Below, piece after piece: positions 32,479-43,584 of a stretch of DNA of 64,000 bases. Location: the NCBI RefSeq assembly GCF_036320965.1, contig NC_092250.1, forward strand, positions 12,504,600 to 12,568,599, read 5' to 3'. Within the stretch, counting starts at the first letter, position 1. Every line of letters starts with the position of its first letter. The notes beneath the pieces were generated by a model, which searched no databases, had not been told where the DNA came from, and saw only the letters and a list, made by a program, of their open reading frames with translations. The translations under genes and the position numbers were made by a program. This DNA is from Panulirus ornatus. Lineage: Eukaryota > Arthropoda > Malacostraca > Decapoda > Palinuridae.

Positions 32479-33147
32479 TAATCAGTAAAGTGGTGAGTCA
32501 CCGAGCGTATGGTCCATGTTTGTGGGATCGAAGAGGTTTATAGTAGATTTAAAATCAATCACATTTTTTCATTTATTTTCACATTGTTTTGATTACCCCA
32601 TAAGTGCTTACCTTTCGTAGCGACACTCGCTGGAAGGGAGGCAGACGACAGTAGCAAACACATATTTATAAAGAGAGAGAAAAGTTGATTCTCGAGTCCT
32701 ATGGAAACTTCACAGAAGTTTTCATAGGTTCTGTTGATTTTTTTAGAAATGTATTTCCAAATTATTTAACTCTATAACGTTTTCACTCACGTGCCCTCCT
32801 AACTTTCGAGTTATTTACTGCCGTTAAGATAAGAAGGAGCTGTACCCTATATAAGCCGCCCGCAGATGGTCTTCAAATAACAGTAAACTCATACAGCAGA
32901 AAATGGTGAATGGTATGACATATTTCATTTACAAAGACGAATGATTGATTATCCGGTCTCGTTTCCTTGGCTTGGGGACCAGACGTCGGCCATAACCAAT
33001 GGCTGATGTAGACCGAAGGACTCGGGAACTGAGGGATGACAGATGGAATGAGGCGAATGAGGACATAGGAAGACTAAGTCCACGAAAAGGGAGCCATGAG
33101 GAGTAACATGAGGTCTCCTGAGGCCCACGTCACTCCAAACTCATGAA

Positions 33148-33149
<2 letters not shown>
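32479..33149. other. no recognisable feature
   Basis: Unique sequence; nothing recognised. Confidence 0.35.
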
Positions 33150-33182
<33 letters not shown>

Positions 33183-33204
33183 ACACACACACACACACAC
33201 ACAC
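33150..33204. repeat. (CA)n microsatellite with one interruption
   Basis: About 26 CA units interrupted by CC near 33181. Confidence 0.95.
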
Positions 33205-33407
33205 CATTTTGTCCGTTGGTCAGAATATAATCTTTCCAGTTTCTTTCCGCTGACCCTGAGTTCCCTACGTGTATTTCCAGGCGGGAGGAGGAGAAGCATA
33301 CACCAGACACATGAGGGATGATCCCAACACAAGAGACGATCATTTGGCCACTCCGAAAGTTGCTCGAAACTGCGTTGGATGACCTGTCGAGTGCCTTGAG
33401 TTGACCC

Positions 33408-33410
<3 letters not shown>

Positions 33411-33492
<82 letters not shown>
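33411..33492. repeat. (CT)n microsatellite
   Basis: About 41 CT units. Frames reading REREREV or similar through it are artefacts. Confidence 0.97.
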
Positions 33493-33496
<4 letters not shown>

Positions 33497-33677
33497 CCTC
33501 TCCCACCACCACCCGTCTCCTTCCCTAATTGGTTCTGCGAGTATTAATTAGGCTTCCACTTCCCCTCCGCCAGAAGTTTGATGGTCTGCAAGATGAGGTC
33601 GGCAGTCCTGAGCATCGGCTTCTTCCGTCTCCAGCTCGGCCTCGTGTGTACGTCCGTCTGTGTGTCTCATCTCTTCC

Positions 33678-33731
<54 letters not shown>
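33678..33731. repeat. (GT)n microsatellite
   Basis: About 26 GT units. Confidence 0.97.
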
Positions 33732-33733
<2 letters not shown>

Positions 33734-35224
33734 ACCGGTAACTTCAGTGTATCTTTTTCCTTTCGTTTTGTTGATATGATTACGCTCATGTATCGTCGAC
33801 AGGTTTTGGCTATCATCGAACTTCAGTCTTATACTACGAAAGAACCACTCAGTCGGTGGTATGCGAGATGTCAGTACGTTTACAGGCTACTCTACCAATG
33901 GACGATTCATGAAATCATTCAAAGAACATGTATTCTGAGATCTTAAGTATTTTCTGGTCGAGACTAAATACTTGCCTGTATGAGCTTTCTCTTCAGTGCA
34001 TCCCGTACATACACAGTGGGATTTACCCATGTGATATACATGTAGCCCCGTACACCTCCGTGGCAACCTCAAATATTGCTTCCCTAAGCTTTCTTCACGA
34101 CACCTAAACCTTATTCTTTTTTTCAAATTTGATGACCTTTTCGTTTTTCTTTGAGGTGGATGTCCACACTATCTCTCCTAATCCTCGTCTCACATTTATT
34201 CTTCCCGTGAGTTTCATTCACATCTCGAACCCTTACACCATCTGTAATATAAAGAAAAAGCTGGTCTACACATTGCTCTTATGTAAACCCTCGTAAACCC
34301 TCTACAAGACCGCAGCTCATGTACACTTCCTATCATAAGCCCTTTACCAGGAGCCAGTCAGCCATGCTCTTGTTTACACTGTCGTCCGGGTCTATGCAAC
34401 ACGTGTAGGAAACAGAGGTACACCTTGGTGGAATGACGAGTTAAGAAAGTTTTTTGAGGACGAAAAAAAGAGAGATTTTGGGAGAGCGAAGTATTTTTGA
34501 CATAATAACAGTGTATAGATGGGCAAATACTGCAGTAGCCTTAAACCAGAATAAAAAAATGTTATTCATATTTTTCATAGATCCTTGTTGTTCATCGCCT
34601 GCAGTGATAACTTGCCTCTTTGTGTCTTCGTCTGTGTGTACGTAGGTGACTGATAAGTCAAATTCCCCATGCAAACGTGTACCCGTGTGCAGTGAGGACT
34701 TGGAAAGTCTGCCATGAGATCAGAGTCCCTGTGGCAGTTCTAATCTGCTTTCGGTCCAGCTGTTTCTCAGTCTAAACGCAGCTGAGTTCGGGGAAAGCTG
34801 AGTGCTTCAGCTCTCCGTGTTTCTGGTGTTGACCCACTGCAGGCTGTGTTCGGCCTAGGTCTTGTTGCTGTTCTTCGGGGGTGGCTCTAGTGTTTCCTCC
34901 TCATGGCTTCAGCTCAGCGTGGTATAATTTATTCTCGGGCGACGAGAGTCATCATCTACTGCCTCGATGTTGGTGGTGATTGTGATGGCTGGGATAGGAG
35001 CCCTGATGAAGGAACTAAAGGCAAGTTTATCTCTTGCAATGACTATGATGATCAGAAACCAGATCCAATCGGGGAAAGAAGGTACAGCTTTCCAGATATT
35101 TTACGAGTTTTTGTCTTTCATAGAGTTTGACCTGCAGTGCCTGAGGTGAACACTGGCAGGAAATAAGAGCTGCTTTTTTACGTTATCTGTGACGATACGA
35201 GCAACGGAGTGCCAAAATCAGGAC
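33732..35224. other. no recognisable feature
   Basis: Unique sequence with short open frames on both strands (longest about 80 codons, for example 33887-34126 minus). No domain, repeat or RNA recognised. Confidence 0.35.
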
Positions 35225-35567
35225 CATCTCATTATACCACGAAAAATATCATTGATTCTTCTATCATTAAATACATAAAGAATTATAACTTTAATGTTAG
35301 TGAAGGTCTGTACAAATTCGGATAACTTTTTTGTTGATAAAATTTGTAAACGATTCACCTTCTTGTCCACATAATAAGTTTATGATGCGCTCGTTGTCTG
35401 TCTTGGACAGTCGCATGTATACCAAATGTCGTCCTAGCTACTTCTCTTCGTTGTATATCAACTGACTGTTATATTTCTCTCTTGTGTCTCTCCTGATGAT
35501 GTGATTATTACACGAAAGTGCACTTGGGAACTTATAGTGTTTCGTTTTCCCCGTGGACTCATAGGAA
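35225..35567 (+). mobile_element. PLE 3' end: endonuclease tail and terminal repeat
   Basis: Starts in the GIY-YIG nuclease C-terminus (IIDSSIIKYIKNYNFNVSEG near 35250-35310, then a frameshift and CPHNKFM-type sequence) and continues into the terminal sequence with CAACTGACTGTTATATTTC, the hammerhead and CTCATAGGAA at 35558-35567. It is the same family as 5631-6660, in the opposite orientation. The RT is missing through 5' truncation. A SINE starts directly after the last base. Confidence 0.78.
35481..35530 (+). ncRNA. hammerhead ribozyme motif, best-preserved copy
   Basis: Core CTGATGA 35493-35499; stem II GTG 35501-35503 with CAC 35511-35513 around ATTATTA, leaving one unpaired T (35500); GAAA 35514-35517; stem III region AGTGCACT 35517-35524; T35525; stem I TCTC 35489-35492 with GGGA 35526-35529 (one G-T pair). 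The predicted cleavage is between 35525 and 35526. Stem III as a monomer would have no loop because the octamer is self-complementary, so efficient folding would need two tandem copies pairing with each other. PLE terminal hammerheads with minimal stem III are an established class. The identification is by eye, without a covariance model. Confidence 0.72.
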
Positions 35568-35735
35568 CCAGGTACTCATTTTAGCGACTAACCTTTAGGG
35601 AAGGATGAACAGCTGGGTAACCTGTGGAACGGCTGCCGCGACCAGGATTCGAACCTATACCAACTCGATCTTTGGGCAACTTGTGAATATGTCACGATTA
35701 GAAAACGAAGTCAATAACACAAATGATCAAAAGTT
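35568..35735 (-). mobile_element. tRNA-derived SINE
   Basis: On the minus strand the tRNA-like head is decayed, with a B box GGTTCGAATCC at about 35645-35655, followed by the body CCAGCTGTTCATCCTTCCCT and TAAAATGAGTACCTGG. It ends exactly where the PLE terminal sequence (CTCATAGGAA) ends at 35567. The AGCTGTTC body is shared with the SINEs at 23691 and 24376. Confidence 0.65.
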
Positions 35736-36076
35736 GAAAAACTAATCAAATTTTCGTGTGTTATAAACCAAAGAAATCCTTCTATTACAACAACCCTAGA
35801 TAAAGATATGTAGTATCAGCGCCTTACGTATGGAATGCGTATGTCACAAGCGAAAGGAAATATTGAGATTTCTTGAGCATGCTTTAGGAACTGGTGTTTA
35901 CTAAGGGGATAAAGATGATCCATGTCCCTCACTTGCCTACGTCAGAAGTGAGACACATGACCACTTCGACAAACGGAGTAGAACAGAATAGCGTGAAATG
36001 TTCGAGCCATCTCCCGTGACCATTTGGGAACAAGAAGGTTGCCGTCCCTGGTATTGCCAACGTACAGGTACTAAAG
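35736..36076. other. no recognisable feature
   Basis: Nothing recognised. Confidence 0.3.

Positions 36077-36106
<30 letters not shown>
36077..36106. repeat. (CA)n microsatellite
   Basis: About 15 CA units. Confidence 0.95.
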
Positions 36107-36107
<1 letters not shown>

Positions 36108-36238
36108 CACACAAAAAAAACTACTGCCGCACAGAAAAAAATATGGGTGACCGAGGCGAACCGTGTTTGCTGCCGTAGTGAGGAAGTCACATGAAACTCT
36201 GGACGAGACCTAAAGGTATAGACGGGATGGCATTTCTC

Positions 36239-36490
36239 AACGCGTTACGATTTTTAGATTTCTGAACCTATGGTTGTGCTTGTTTACAACGCGTTAGGAT
36301 GTTTAGATTTCTGAACTTATGGCTGCGGTTGTTTATAAAGTGTTATGATTTTTCGATTTCTGAACTTATAGGCCTGTGTTTCTATATAACGTGTTACGAT
36401 TCTTCGATTTCTGAGCTTATATAACTGCACTTATTTATAACGTGTTAGGATTTTCAATTTCTGAACCTATGTGCCTGTGCTTGTTCATAA
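36239..36490. repeat. about 52-bp degenerate minisatellite, 5 copies
   Basis: Each copy has a core AACGCGTTACGATTTTTAGA then TTTCTGAACTTAT and TGTGCTTGTTTAT. Copies differ by several substitutions. Confidence 0.85.
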
Positions 36491-37509
36491 TTTCCCTTCT
36501 TTAGAGAATCCATAAGTTTTCGGTCTAGATCCGAAAGCACATCCTACACATATGTGATAGAATAGATGGGACGCTTATAGGAGCTGGTTTGTATTCGTAA
36601 AACTCACGCACAACGACAGATCCTGTAAATAAGGCAAGCGATGTCATGGAAGCGTTAATAATAAATTAAATTTACTTTGATATGGTTATTCCACTCGTGT
36701 GAAAGCCGCCAGATGCTAGAAAATAAGAGTTTAAGATGTTAGAATTCGGGCTCGATATATGTGGAAAGCCAACGCCACAGATGAACTTTGTGTATCTTTT
36801 CTTCCTGACATAAATGAGGTGAGGATTGCCAGGAACGACTTGATGGCTGAGGATGTCATAGGACGTTGTGCAGCGCAACCGACACAGGAAACGAAGCTAT
36901 TTCGACTGTGTGACAGGTCCTCTTAAGTCAGTGGAGACCAGAGCCGCCTAGAAAAAAGTAATGAAACATGAGGATTTGATGGATGACATCAAGACATCAA
37001 ACACAGTTACTCTGCCACAGCCTAATATAAGTATAGACAAGTATTAGGACTGAACCACCTCGGCGCAACACACGCCACTTCGGAGGAGAGTTTAGCTGAT
37101 TTTCCTCCAGCTGGACGCGTATCAAGTGAGAATAATTGCTAGCGGAGGTACTTGAGGTACCACTGCGGAAGGACAAAACACTTGAATGAATGTTTGAAAC
37201 GGCTCACTGCAGGTGCGCTCCGAAACACAGCACTTGACACACACCAGCGTGAAATATGCAAAGGGTCCAGATTAGAACGAATATGCCGAACGCTTTTCGA
37301 AAAGCCACAGCTCCCTCAACAAAGCACTGTAAAACTAGAAAGCGTCGACCATAAACTCGAGACATCAGACAGCACTCGGGGAGGAAATGTAGTTGAATAA
37401 GCCAAGTGAGGAGACAGAGAAGATCCAGAAACGTTCTTCATCATCTACAAAATCTGTGTCAACGACCGTCAGTACCAGTGGGCCACAAGGAACAAAGGAG
37501 GCCACACAC
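36491..37509. other. no recognised gene; possible upstream part of a decayed LINE
   Basis: Frames 37152-37400 and the start of 37393-37677 are open but unrecognised. Because the LINE-like blocks begin at about 37510, this may be its decayed 5' part. No direct support. Confidence 0.3.
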
Positions 37510-38580
37510 ACAGGAGTCAGTCAGAAGGGGAGTGAGATCTTGCATAAACAGTGCGAAGTAGTGTTTACTGATCCAAAAACCACAAAGATAAGGGATCCGC
37601 ACCTCTCCTTCCTGGAATACAATCCCTGGATATCATCACCTCTCCTCATGCTTTTGCAATGGCCATCGTCGGCATGACAGACCCAGAACCGTGTACCAAA
37701 ATCTTTTCCTTGGAAATGAAGACTACCGTTATCACGAGCACGAGCATCCCACTGACAAACAACCTGGATTCCAGCATAACACCTGTGAGCGGGTTCTCAG
37801 ATATGAGCTCACCCATTCCATGGAATCAATCTGCATAACTTAGGGTTAACATGGCCTCAGGGTGAGCGGGAGTACCATGACTTTCCCTCGCTTCCTTGCT
37901 GAGACAATGAAATTAGATCGTGTCTGGAAAACAAACGAGATGCTGACGCGATGTATGCACAAAGACTCAGAAAGTCTTTGACGAGCGTGATCGTATTGTC
38001 GAAGCGTGGAAAATGCGTAGAGATGAATGGCTTGGTGACTGGGGAAATACAAACGCAGTTACGTAACTATCAGATCATAAAATGATCTTGTAATGCAGAT
38101 GGTACCAGGTGCCTCCATGGTTAAAAAAAAAGGGCTTGTTTTCAGAGGAGCTGTACTTGTGCCTTCGTTGTTTCTTAATGCCCTATTTACCTTAGATTAG
38201 AATTTCAAAATGCACTTTTATCATCCTTTGCTCAGAGGATTAGAAGAATATACGGGAGTGCCAGCTGCTAGCAGACACAGCGAAATATAGCTATTAGTTC
38301 AATCTTCCTATGAACGTGTCATAGCAACATGCTCCTTATTGGAGATTAGCTTCAGCTCTTTCATCGTAGCGGAATTCTAGAAATAAAGGAGACAGAAGTA
38401 TCGAACAGAGACTGACACTATAGTATCTCCAAAGACCATAGAGAATTACGGCTTGAAAAAAACCTAAAGCAGACATGACAGGATAACAGTTACCTCTTTA
38501 AAGAAGATGGTTGACTAATTTAAGGACAAGGAGGCGAAAGCCAATGACAATGCGCTGTAAGGCTTTTTATACTTACCTTT
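37510..38580 (+). mobile_element. decayed CR1/Jockey-superfamily LINE (RT region)
   Basis: Motif order fits this LINE type when frames are allowed to shift. VSQKGSEILHKQCEVVFTDP (about 37516) resembles the KA..L..QY.SVFS.P linker, and SFLEYN follows. TKTQKVFDERDRIV (about 37955) and GKCVEMNGLVTGEI (about 38005) correspond to HLIKVFE.VIR...V.YME.NGLV. MVD.FKDKEAKAN near 38505-38560 corresponds to the GWILRTFKTRE block. The same KVF and GKC.EM segments align with the LINE at 45590-46480. Many stops; old and inactive. The FADD motif was not located. Confidence 0.45.
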
Positions 38581-38968
38581 CATAGATATTGAGACACAAT
38601 GACAGTATAAATATAATGATAGTATAGGGTTAATGTAAAGTTAGTCCTGTCTGACACAGGGAGAGAGAGGAAGTGATTCGGAGTCGATGTGGAGCTCGTG
38701 TGAGGCAGTATGACCTCATCTGTTGGTATTATTCGCTGAAACAATAATGCAAGATGGGTGTTGGGAGGGACCAGACGTGCGTCACGATGACCTGTAAGGG
38801 TAAATGATGATTTGAACGACGCTCAAGACAGACGGACTACCAAAGCACGAGAACAGAATGATGGTAGACGAGGTGAAGTTTGAAGTGATGATAGTAACAA
38901 GACTTCTGTGAAGTTATGGGGTCTTAGTAGGAAAGGAAAGGGGAAGTGGAGGGATAGAACAATTACTG
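38581..38968. other. no recognisable feature
   Basis: Nothing recognised; may include more of the flanking LINE debris. Confidence 0.3.
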
Positions 38969-39186
38969 GCCTCTCCATACACCTCGAAGCTTTGGAACAC
39001 TCTAACCACTAATGTCTTTCCCGATAGCTATGACCTGGCATATTTTAAGAGGCACGTTTTTCACTTCCTCCGGAATACATAAATACTTTCCCTTGTCTCA
39101 TGTTCTCCCCTTTTATTGATTCTTTTATATTTCAATTAAGGCCCGGCCACGATAATGTACTTTTGTCCCTGACAGGAAGCTCAAGC
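38969..39186 (+). mobile_element. 3' end of another LINE, with ORF C-terminus
   Basis: From 38969 to the stop at 39080-39082 the plus strand encodes a typical LINE C-terminus: ASPYTSKLWNTLTTNVFPDS, then YDLAYFKRHVFHFLRNT and stop. A short 3' UTR of about 100 bp follows (TCATGTTCTCCCCTTTTATT, AAGGCCCGGCCACGATAATG, GGAAGCTCAAGCATAA) and ends in (TA)n. This LINE is unrelated to the RTE-like family yet has the same kind of tail. Confidence 0.65.

Positions 39187-39188
<2 letters not shown>

Positions 39189-39271
<83 letters not shown>
39189..39271. repeat. (TA)n tail between two LINE 3' ends
   Basis: About 41 TA units. Confidence 0.97.
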
Positions 39272-39279
<8 letters not shown>

Positions 39280-39281
<2 letters not shown>

Positions 39282-39405
39282 TCCCCCGGAATACATAAAT
39301 ACTTGCCCTTGTCTCATGTTCTCTCCTTTTATTGACTTCTTTATATTTCAATTAAGGCCCGGCCACGATAATGTACTTTTTTCCCAGACAGGAAGCTCAA
39401 GCATA
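39280..39405 (+). mobile_element. second copy of the same LINE 3' end
   Basis: Begins at CCGGAATACATAAATACTTG, just at the stop codon, and repeats the UTR of the copy at 38969-39186 with few differences (ATTGACTTC for ATTGATTC, TTTTTTCCCAGAC for TTTTGTCCCTGAC). It ends at AAGCTCAAGCATAATATATA. It is a 5'-truncated copy placed in the (TA)n tail of the first one, or a tandem duplication. Confidence 0.8.
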
Positions 39406-39419
39406 ATATATATATGTAT

Positions 39420-41631
39420 ATAAATAAAAAGATGTTTTGGAAGGAGGTAAATAAAGTGCGTAAGACAAGGGAGCAAATGGGAACTTCAGTGAAGGGGGCT
39501 AATGGGGAGGTGATAACAAGTAGTGGTGATGTGAGAAGGAGATGGAGTAAGTATTTTGAAGGTTTGTTGAGTGTGTTTGATGATAGAGTGGCAGATATAG
39601 GGTGTTTTGGTCGAGGTGGTGTGTAAAGTGAGAAGGTTAGGGAAAATGATTTGGTAAACAGAGAAGAGGTAGTAAAAGCTTTGCGGAAAATGAAAGCCGG
39701 CAAGGCAACAGGTTTGGATGGCATTGCAGTGGAATTTATTAAAAAAGGGGGTGACTGTATTGTTGACTGGTTGGTAAGGTTATTTAATGTATGTATGATT
39801 CATGGTGAGGTGCCTGAGGATTGGCGGAATGCTTGCATAGTGCCATTGTACAAAGGCAAAGGGGATAAGAGTGAGTGCTCAAATTACAGAGGTATACGTT
39901 TGTTGAGTATTCCTAGGAAATTATATGGGAAGGTATTGATTGAGAGGGTGAAGGCATGTACAGAGCATCAGATTGGGGAAGAGCAATGTGGTTTCAGAAG
40001 TGGTAGAGGATGTGTGGATCAGCTGTTTGCTGTGAAGAATGTATGTGAGAAATACTTAGAAAAGCAAATGGATTTGTATGTGGCATTTGTGGATCTGGAG
40101 AAGGCATATGATAGAGTTGATAGAGATGCTCTGTGGAAGGTACTAAGAATATATGGTGTTCGAGGCAAGTTGTTAGAAGCAGTGAAAAGTTTTTATCGAG
40201 GATGTAAGGCATGTGTACGTGTAGGAAGAGAGGAAAGTGATTGGTTCTCAGTGAATATAGGTTTGCGGCAGGGGTGTGTGATGTCTCCATGGTTGTTTAA
40301 TTTGTTTATGGATGGGTTTGTTAGGGAGGTAAATGCAAGAGTTTTGGAAAGAGGGTCAAGTATGCAGTCTATTGTGGATGAGAGAGCCTAGGAAGTGAAT
40401 CAGTTGTTGTTCGCTGATGATACAGTGCTGGTGGCTGATTCGTGTGAGAAACTGCAGAAGCTGGTGACTGAGTTTGGTAAAGTGTGTGAAAGAAGAAAGC
40501 TGAGAGTAAATGTGAATAAGAGCAAGGTTATTAGGTACAGTAGGGTTGAGGGACAAGTCACTTGGGAGGTAAGTTTGAATGGAGAAAAGCTGGAGGAAGT
40601 GAAGTGTTTGTAGATATCTTAGAGTGGATGCAGCGGATGGAACCATGGAAGCGGAAGTGAATCATAGGGTGGGGGAGGGGGCGAAAATTCTGGGGGCCTT
40701 GAAGAATGTTTGGAATTCGAGAACATTATCTCGGAAACCAAAAATGGGTATGTTTGAAGGAATAGTGGTTCCAACAATGTTATATGGTTGCGAGGCGTGG
40801 GCTATGGATAGAGTTGTGCGCAGGAGGGTGGATGTGCTGGAAATGAGATGTTTGAGAACAATATGTGGTGTGAGATGGTTTGATCGAGTAAGTAATTATA
40901 GGGTAAGAGAGATGTGTGGTAATAAAAAGAGTGTGGTCGAGAGAGCAGAAGAGGGTGTTTTGAAATGGTTTGGTCGCATGGAGAGAATGAGTGAGGAAAG
41001 ATGACCAAGAGGATATATGTGTCAGAGGTGGAGGGAACGAGGAGAAGAGGGAGACCAAATTGGAGGTGGAAGGATGGAGTGAAAAAGATTTTGAGTGATC
41101 GGGGCCTGAACATGCAGGAGGGTGAAAGGTATCCAAGGAATAGAGTGAATTGGAACGATGTGGTATACCAGGGTCGACGTGCTGTTAATGGATTGAACCA
41201 GGGCATGTGAAGCGTCTGGGGAAAACCATGGAAAGTTTTGTGGGACCTGGATGTGGAAAGAGAGCTGTGGTTTCGGTGCATTATTACATGACAGCTAGAG
41301 ACTGAGTGTGAACGAATGTGGCCTTTGTTGTCTTGTCTTTTCCTAGCGCTACCTCGTGCACATTTTGGGGGAAGGGGGCTGTTATTTCATGTGTGGCGGG
41401 GTGGCGATGGGAATGAATGAGGGCAGACAGTATGAATTATGTATATGTGTATATATGTATATGTCTGTGTGTGTATATATATGTATACGTTGAGATGTAT
41501 AGGTATGTATATTTGCGTGTGTGGACATGTATGTATATACATGTGTATGTGGGTGTTGGGCCATTTCTTTCGTGTGTTTCCGTGCGCTACCTCGCTAACG
41601 CGGGAGACAGCGACAAAGCAAAATAAATAAA

Positions 41632-41634
<3 letters not shown>
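39420..41634 (+). mobile_element. RTE-like LINE copy F, five-part broken ORF
   Basis: Starts at KKMFWKEVNKVRKTREQM, upstream of the RT, directly after a short TA/TGTA run, and extends to the end of the 3' UTR with a (TA)n tail at 41635. It covers the linker, complete RT, C-terminal domain (stop near 41170) and full UTR. Damage: Q to stop at about 39624 (GGTGTGTAAAGTGAG), W to stop at 40389 (GCCTAGGAAGTG), a one-base insertion at about 40611 (TGTTTGTAGATAT, shared with copy D), an in-frame loss of one codon near 40630, and a one-base deletion at about 41001 (AAAGATGACC for AAAGATTGACC). Motifs A, B and FADD are otherwise preserved. Confidence 0.93.

Positions 41635-41710
<76 letters not shown>
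41635..41710. repeat. (TA)n tail of copy F and left edge of copy G/H
   Basis: About 37 TA units. Confidence 0.97.
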
Positions 41711-41713
<3 letters not shown>

Positions 41714-42710
41714 ACACTTTACCAAACTCGGTCACCGGCTTCTGCAGTTTCTCACATGAATCAGCCACCAGCGCTGTATCATCAGCGAACAACAACTGAT
41801 TCACTTCCCAAGCTCTCTCATCCCCAACAGACCTCATACTTGCCCCTCTTTCCAAAACTCTTGCATTCACCTCCCTAACAACCCCATCCATAAACAAATT
41901 AAACAACCATGGAGACATCACACACCCCTGCCGCAAACCTACATTCACTGAGAACCAATCACTTTCCTCTCTTCCTACACGTACACATGCCTTACATCCT
42001 CGATAAAAACTTTTCACTGCTTCTAACAACTTGCCTCCCACACCATATATTCTTAATACCTTCCACAGAGCATCTCTATCAACTCTATCATATGCCTTCT
42101 CCAGATCCATAAATGCTACATACAAATCCATTTGCTTTTCTAAGTATTTCTCGCATACATTCTTCAAAGCAAACACCTGATCCACACATCCTCTACCACT
42201 TCTGAAACCACACTGCTCTTCCCCAATCTGATGCTCTGTACATGCCTTCACCCTCTCAATCAATACCCTCCCATATAATTTACCAGGAATACTCAACAAA
42301 CTTATACCTCTGTAATTTGTGCACTCACTCTTATCCCCTTTGCCTTTGTACAATGGCACTATGCACGCATTCCGCCAATCCTCAGGTACCTCACCATGAG
42401 TCATACATACATTAAATAACCTTACCAACCAGTCAACAATACAGTCACCCCCTCTTTTAATAAATTCCACTGCAATACCATCCAAACCTGCTGCCTTGCC
42501 GGCTTTCATCTTCCGCAAAGCTTTTACTACCTCTTCTCTGTTTACCAAATCATTTTCCCTAACCCTCTCACTTTGCACACCACCTCGACTAAAACACCCT
42601 ATATCTGCCACTCTATCATCAAACACATTCAACAAACCTTCAAAATACTCACTCCATTTCCTTCTCACATCACCACTACTTGTTATCACCTCCCCATTTG
42701 CGCCCTTCAC
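41711..42710 (-). pseudogene. linker and RT of copy G, open, cut after motif C
   Basis: About 330 intact codons on the minus strand: MKGANGEVITSSGDVRRKW, REEVVKALRKMKAGKAAGLD, motif A AFMDLEKAYDRVD, motif B GLRQGCVMSPWLF, motif C LLFADDTALVADSC, ending FGKVC at the inversion point. The IYIYIY that follows in frame is the (TA)n tract. No nonsense or frameshift within the element part. Confidence 0.85.
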
Positions 42711-42719
42711 TGAAGAAGA

Positions 42720-43295
42720 AAGTTAAGAGTAAATGTGAATAAGAGCAAGGTTATTAGGTACAGTAGGGTTGAGGGTCAAGTCAATTGGGAAGTGAGTTTG
42801 AATGGAGAAAAACTGGAGGAAGTAAAGTGTTTTAGTTATCTGGGAGTGGATCTGGCAGCGGATGGAACCATGGAAGCGGAAGTGGATCATAGGATGGGGG
42901 AGGGGGCGAAAATTCTGGGAGCCTTGAAGAATGTGTGGAAGTCGAGAACATTATCTCGGAAAGCAAAAATGGGTATGTTTGAAGGAATAGTGGTTCCAAC
43001 AATGTTGTATGGTTGCGAGGCGTGGGCTATGGATAGAGTGGTGCGCAGGAGGATGGATGTGCTGGAAATGAGATGTTTGAGGACAATGTGTGGTGTGAGG
43101 TGGTTTGATCGAGTAAGTAACGTAAGGGTAAGAGAGATGTGTGGAAATAAAAAGAGCGTGGTTGAGAGAGCAGAAGAGGGTGTTTTGAAATGGTTTGGGC
43201 ACATGGAGAGAATGAGTGAGGAAAGATTGACCAAGAGGATATATGTGTCGGAGGTGGAGGGAACGAGGAGAAGAGGGAGACCAAATTGGAGGTAG
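42720..43295 (+). pseudogene. thumb and C-terminal domain of copy H
   Basis: About 190 codons from RRKLRVNVNKSKVIRYSRVE through FSYLGVDLAADG and FGHMERM to RPNWR, then TAG where other copies have TGG (RWKDG). After that codon the frame continues to the natural stop near 43403. It would need the inverted copy G segment to form a complete RT. Confidence 0.8.
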
Positions 43296-43580
43296 AAAGA
43301 TGGAGTGAAAAAGATTTTGTGTGATCGGGGCCTGAACATGCAGGAGGGTGAAAGGAGGGCAAGGAATAGAGTGAATTGGAGCGATGTGGTATGCCGGGGT
43401 TGACGTGCTGTCAGTGGATTGAATCAGGGCATGTGAAGCGTCTGGGGTAAACCATGGAAAGCTGTGTAGGTATGTATATTTGCGTGTGTGGACGTATGTA
43501 TATACATGTGTATGGGGGTGGGTTGGGCCATTTCTTTCGTCTGTTTCCTTGCACTACCTCGCAAACGCGGGAGACAGCGA

Positions 43581-43584
<4 letters not shown>

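Larger units (their letters stand above)
41711..43584. mobile_element. RTE-like LINE copy G/H with inverted 5' part
   Basis: The left part (41711-42713) is on the minus strand and runs from TSSGDVRRKWSEYFEG and MKGANGEV at its right end to ELQKPVTEFGKVC at its left end. The right part (42714-43584) is on the plus strand and starts at RRKLRVNVNKSKVIRY. In the intact protein FGKVC is directly followed by ERRKLRVN, so the two parts are adjacent in the parent RNA with at most a couple of bases lost. The junction CACTGAAGAAGAAAG has GAAG shared by both sides. The whole is flanked by (TA)n on both sides. This is the layout expected of twin priming of one insertion. The right part has one nonsense (TGG to TAG near 43295) and the same UTR deletion as copy B. 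Confidence 0.85.

Noticed and set aside
41595..41710. Long open frames reading IYIYIYIY on both strands at every (TA)n tract
   Set aside because: A dinucleotide repeat has no stops in these frames. Neighbouring LINE frames are artificially extended through it (for example at 15906, 41635, 51212), so element ORFs were cut at the tract edge.
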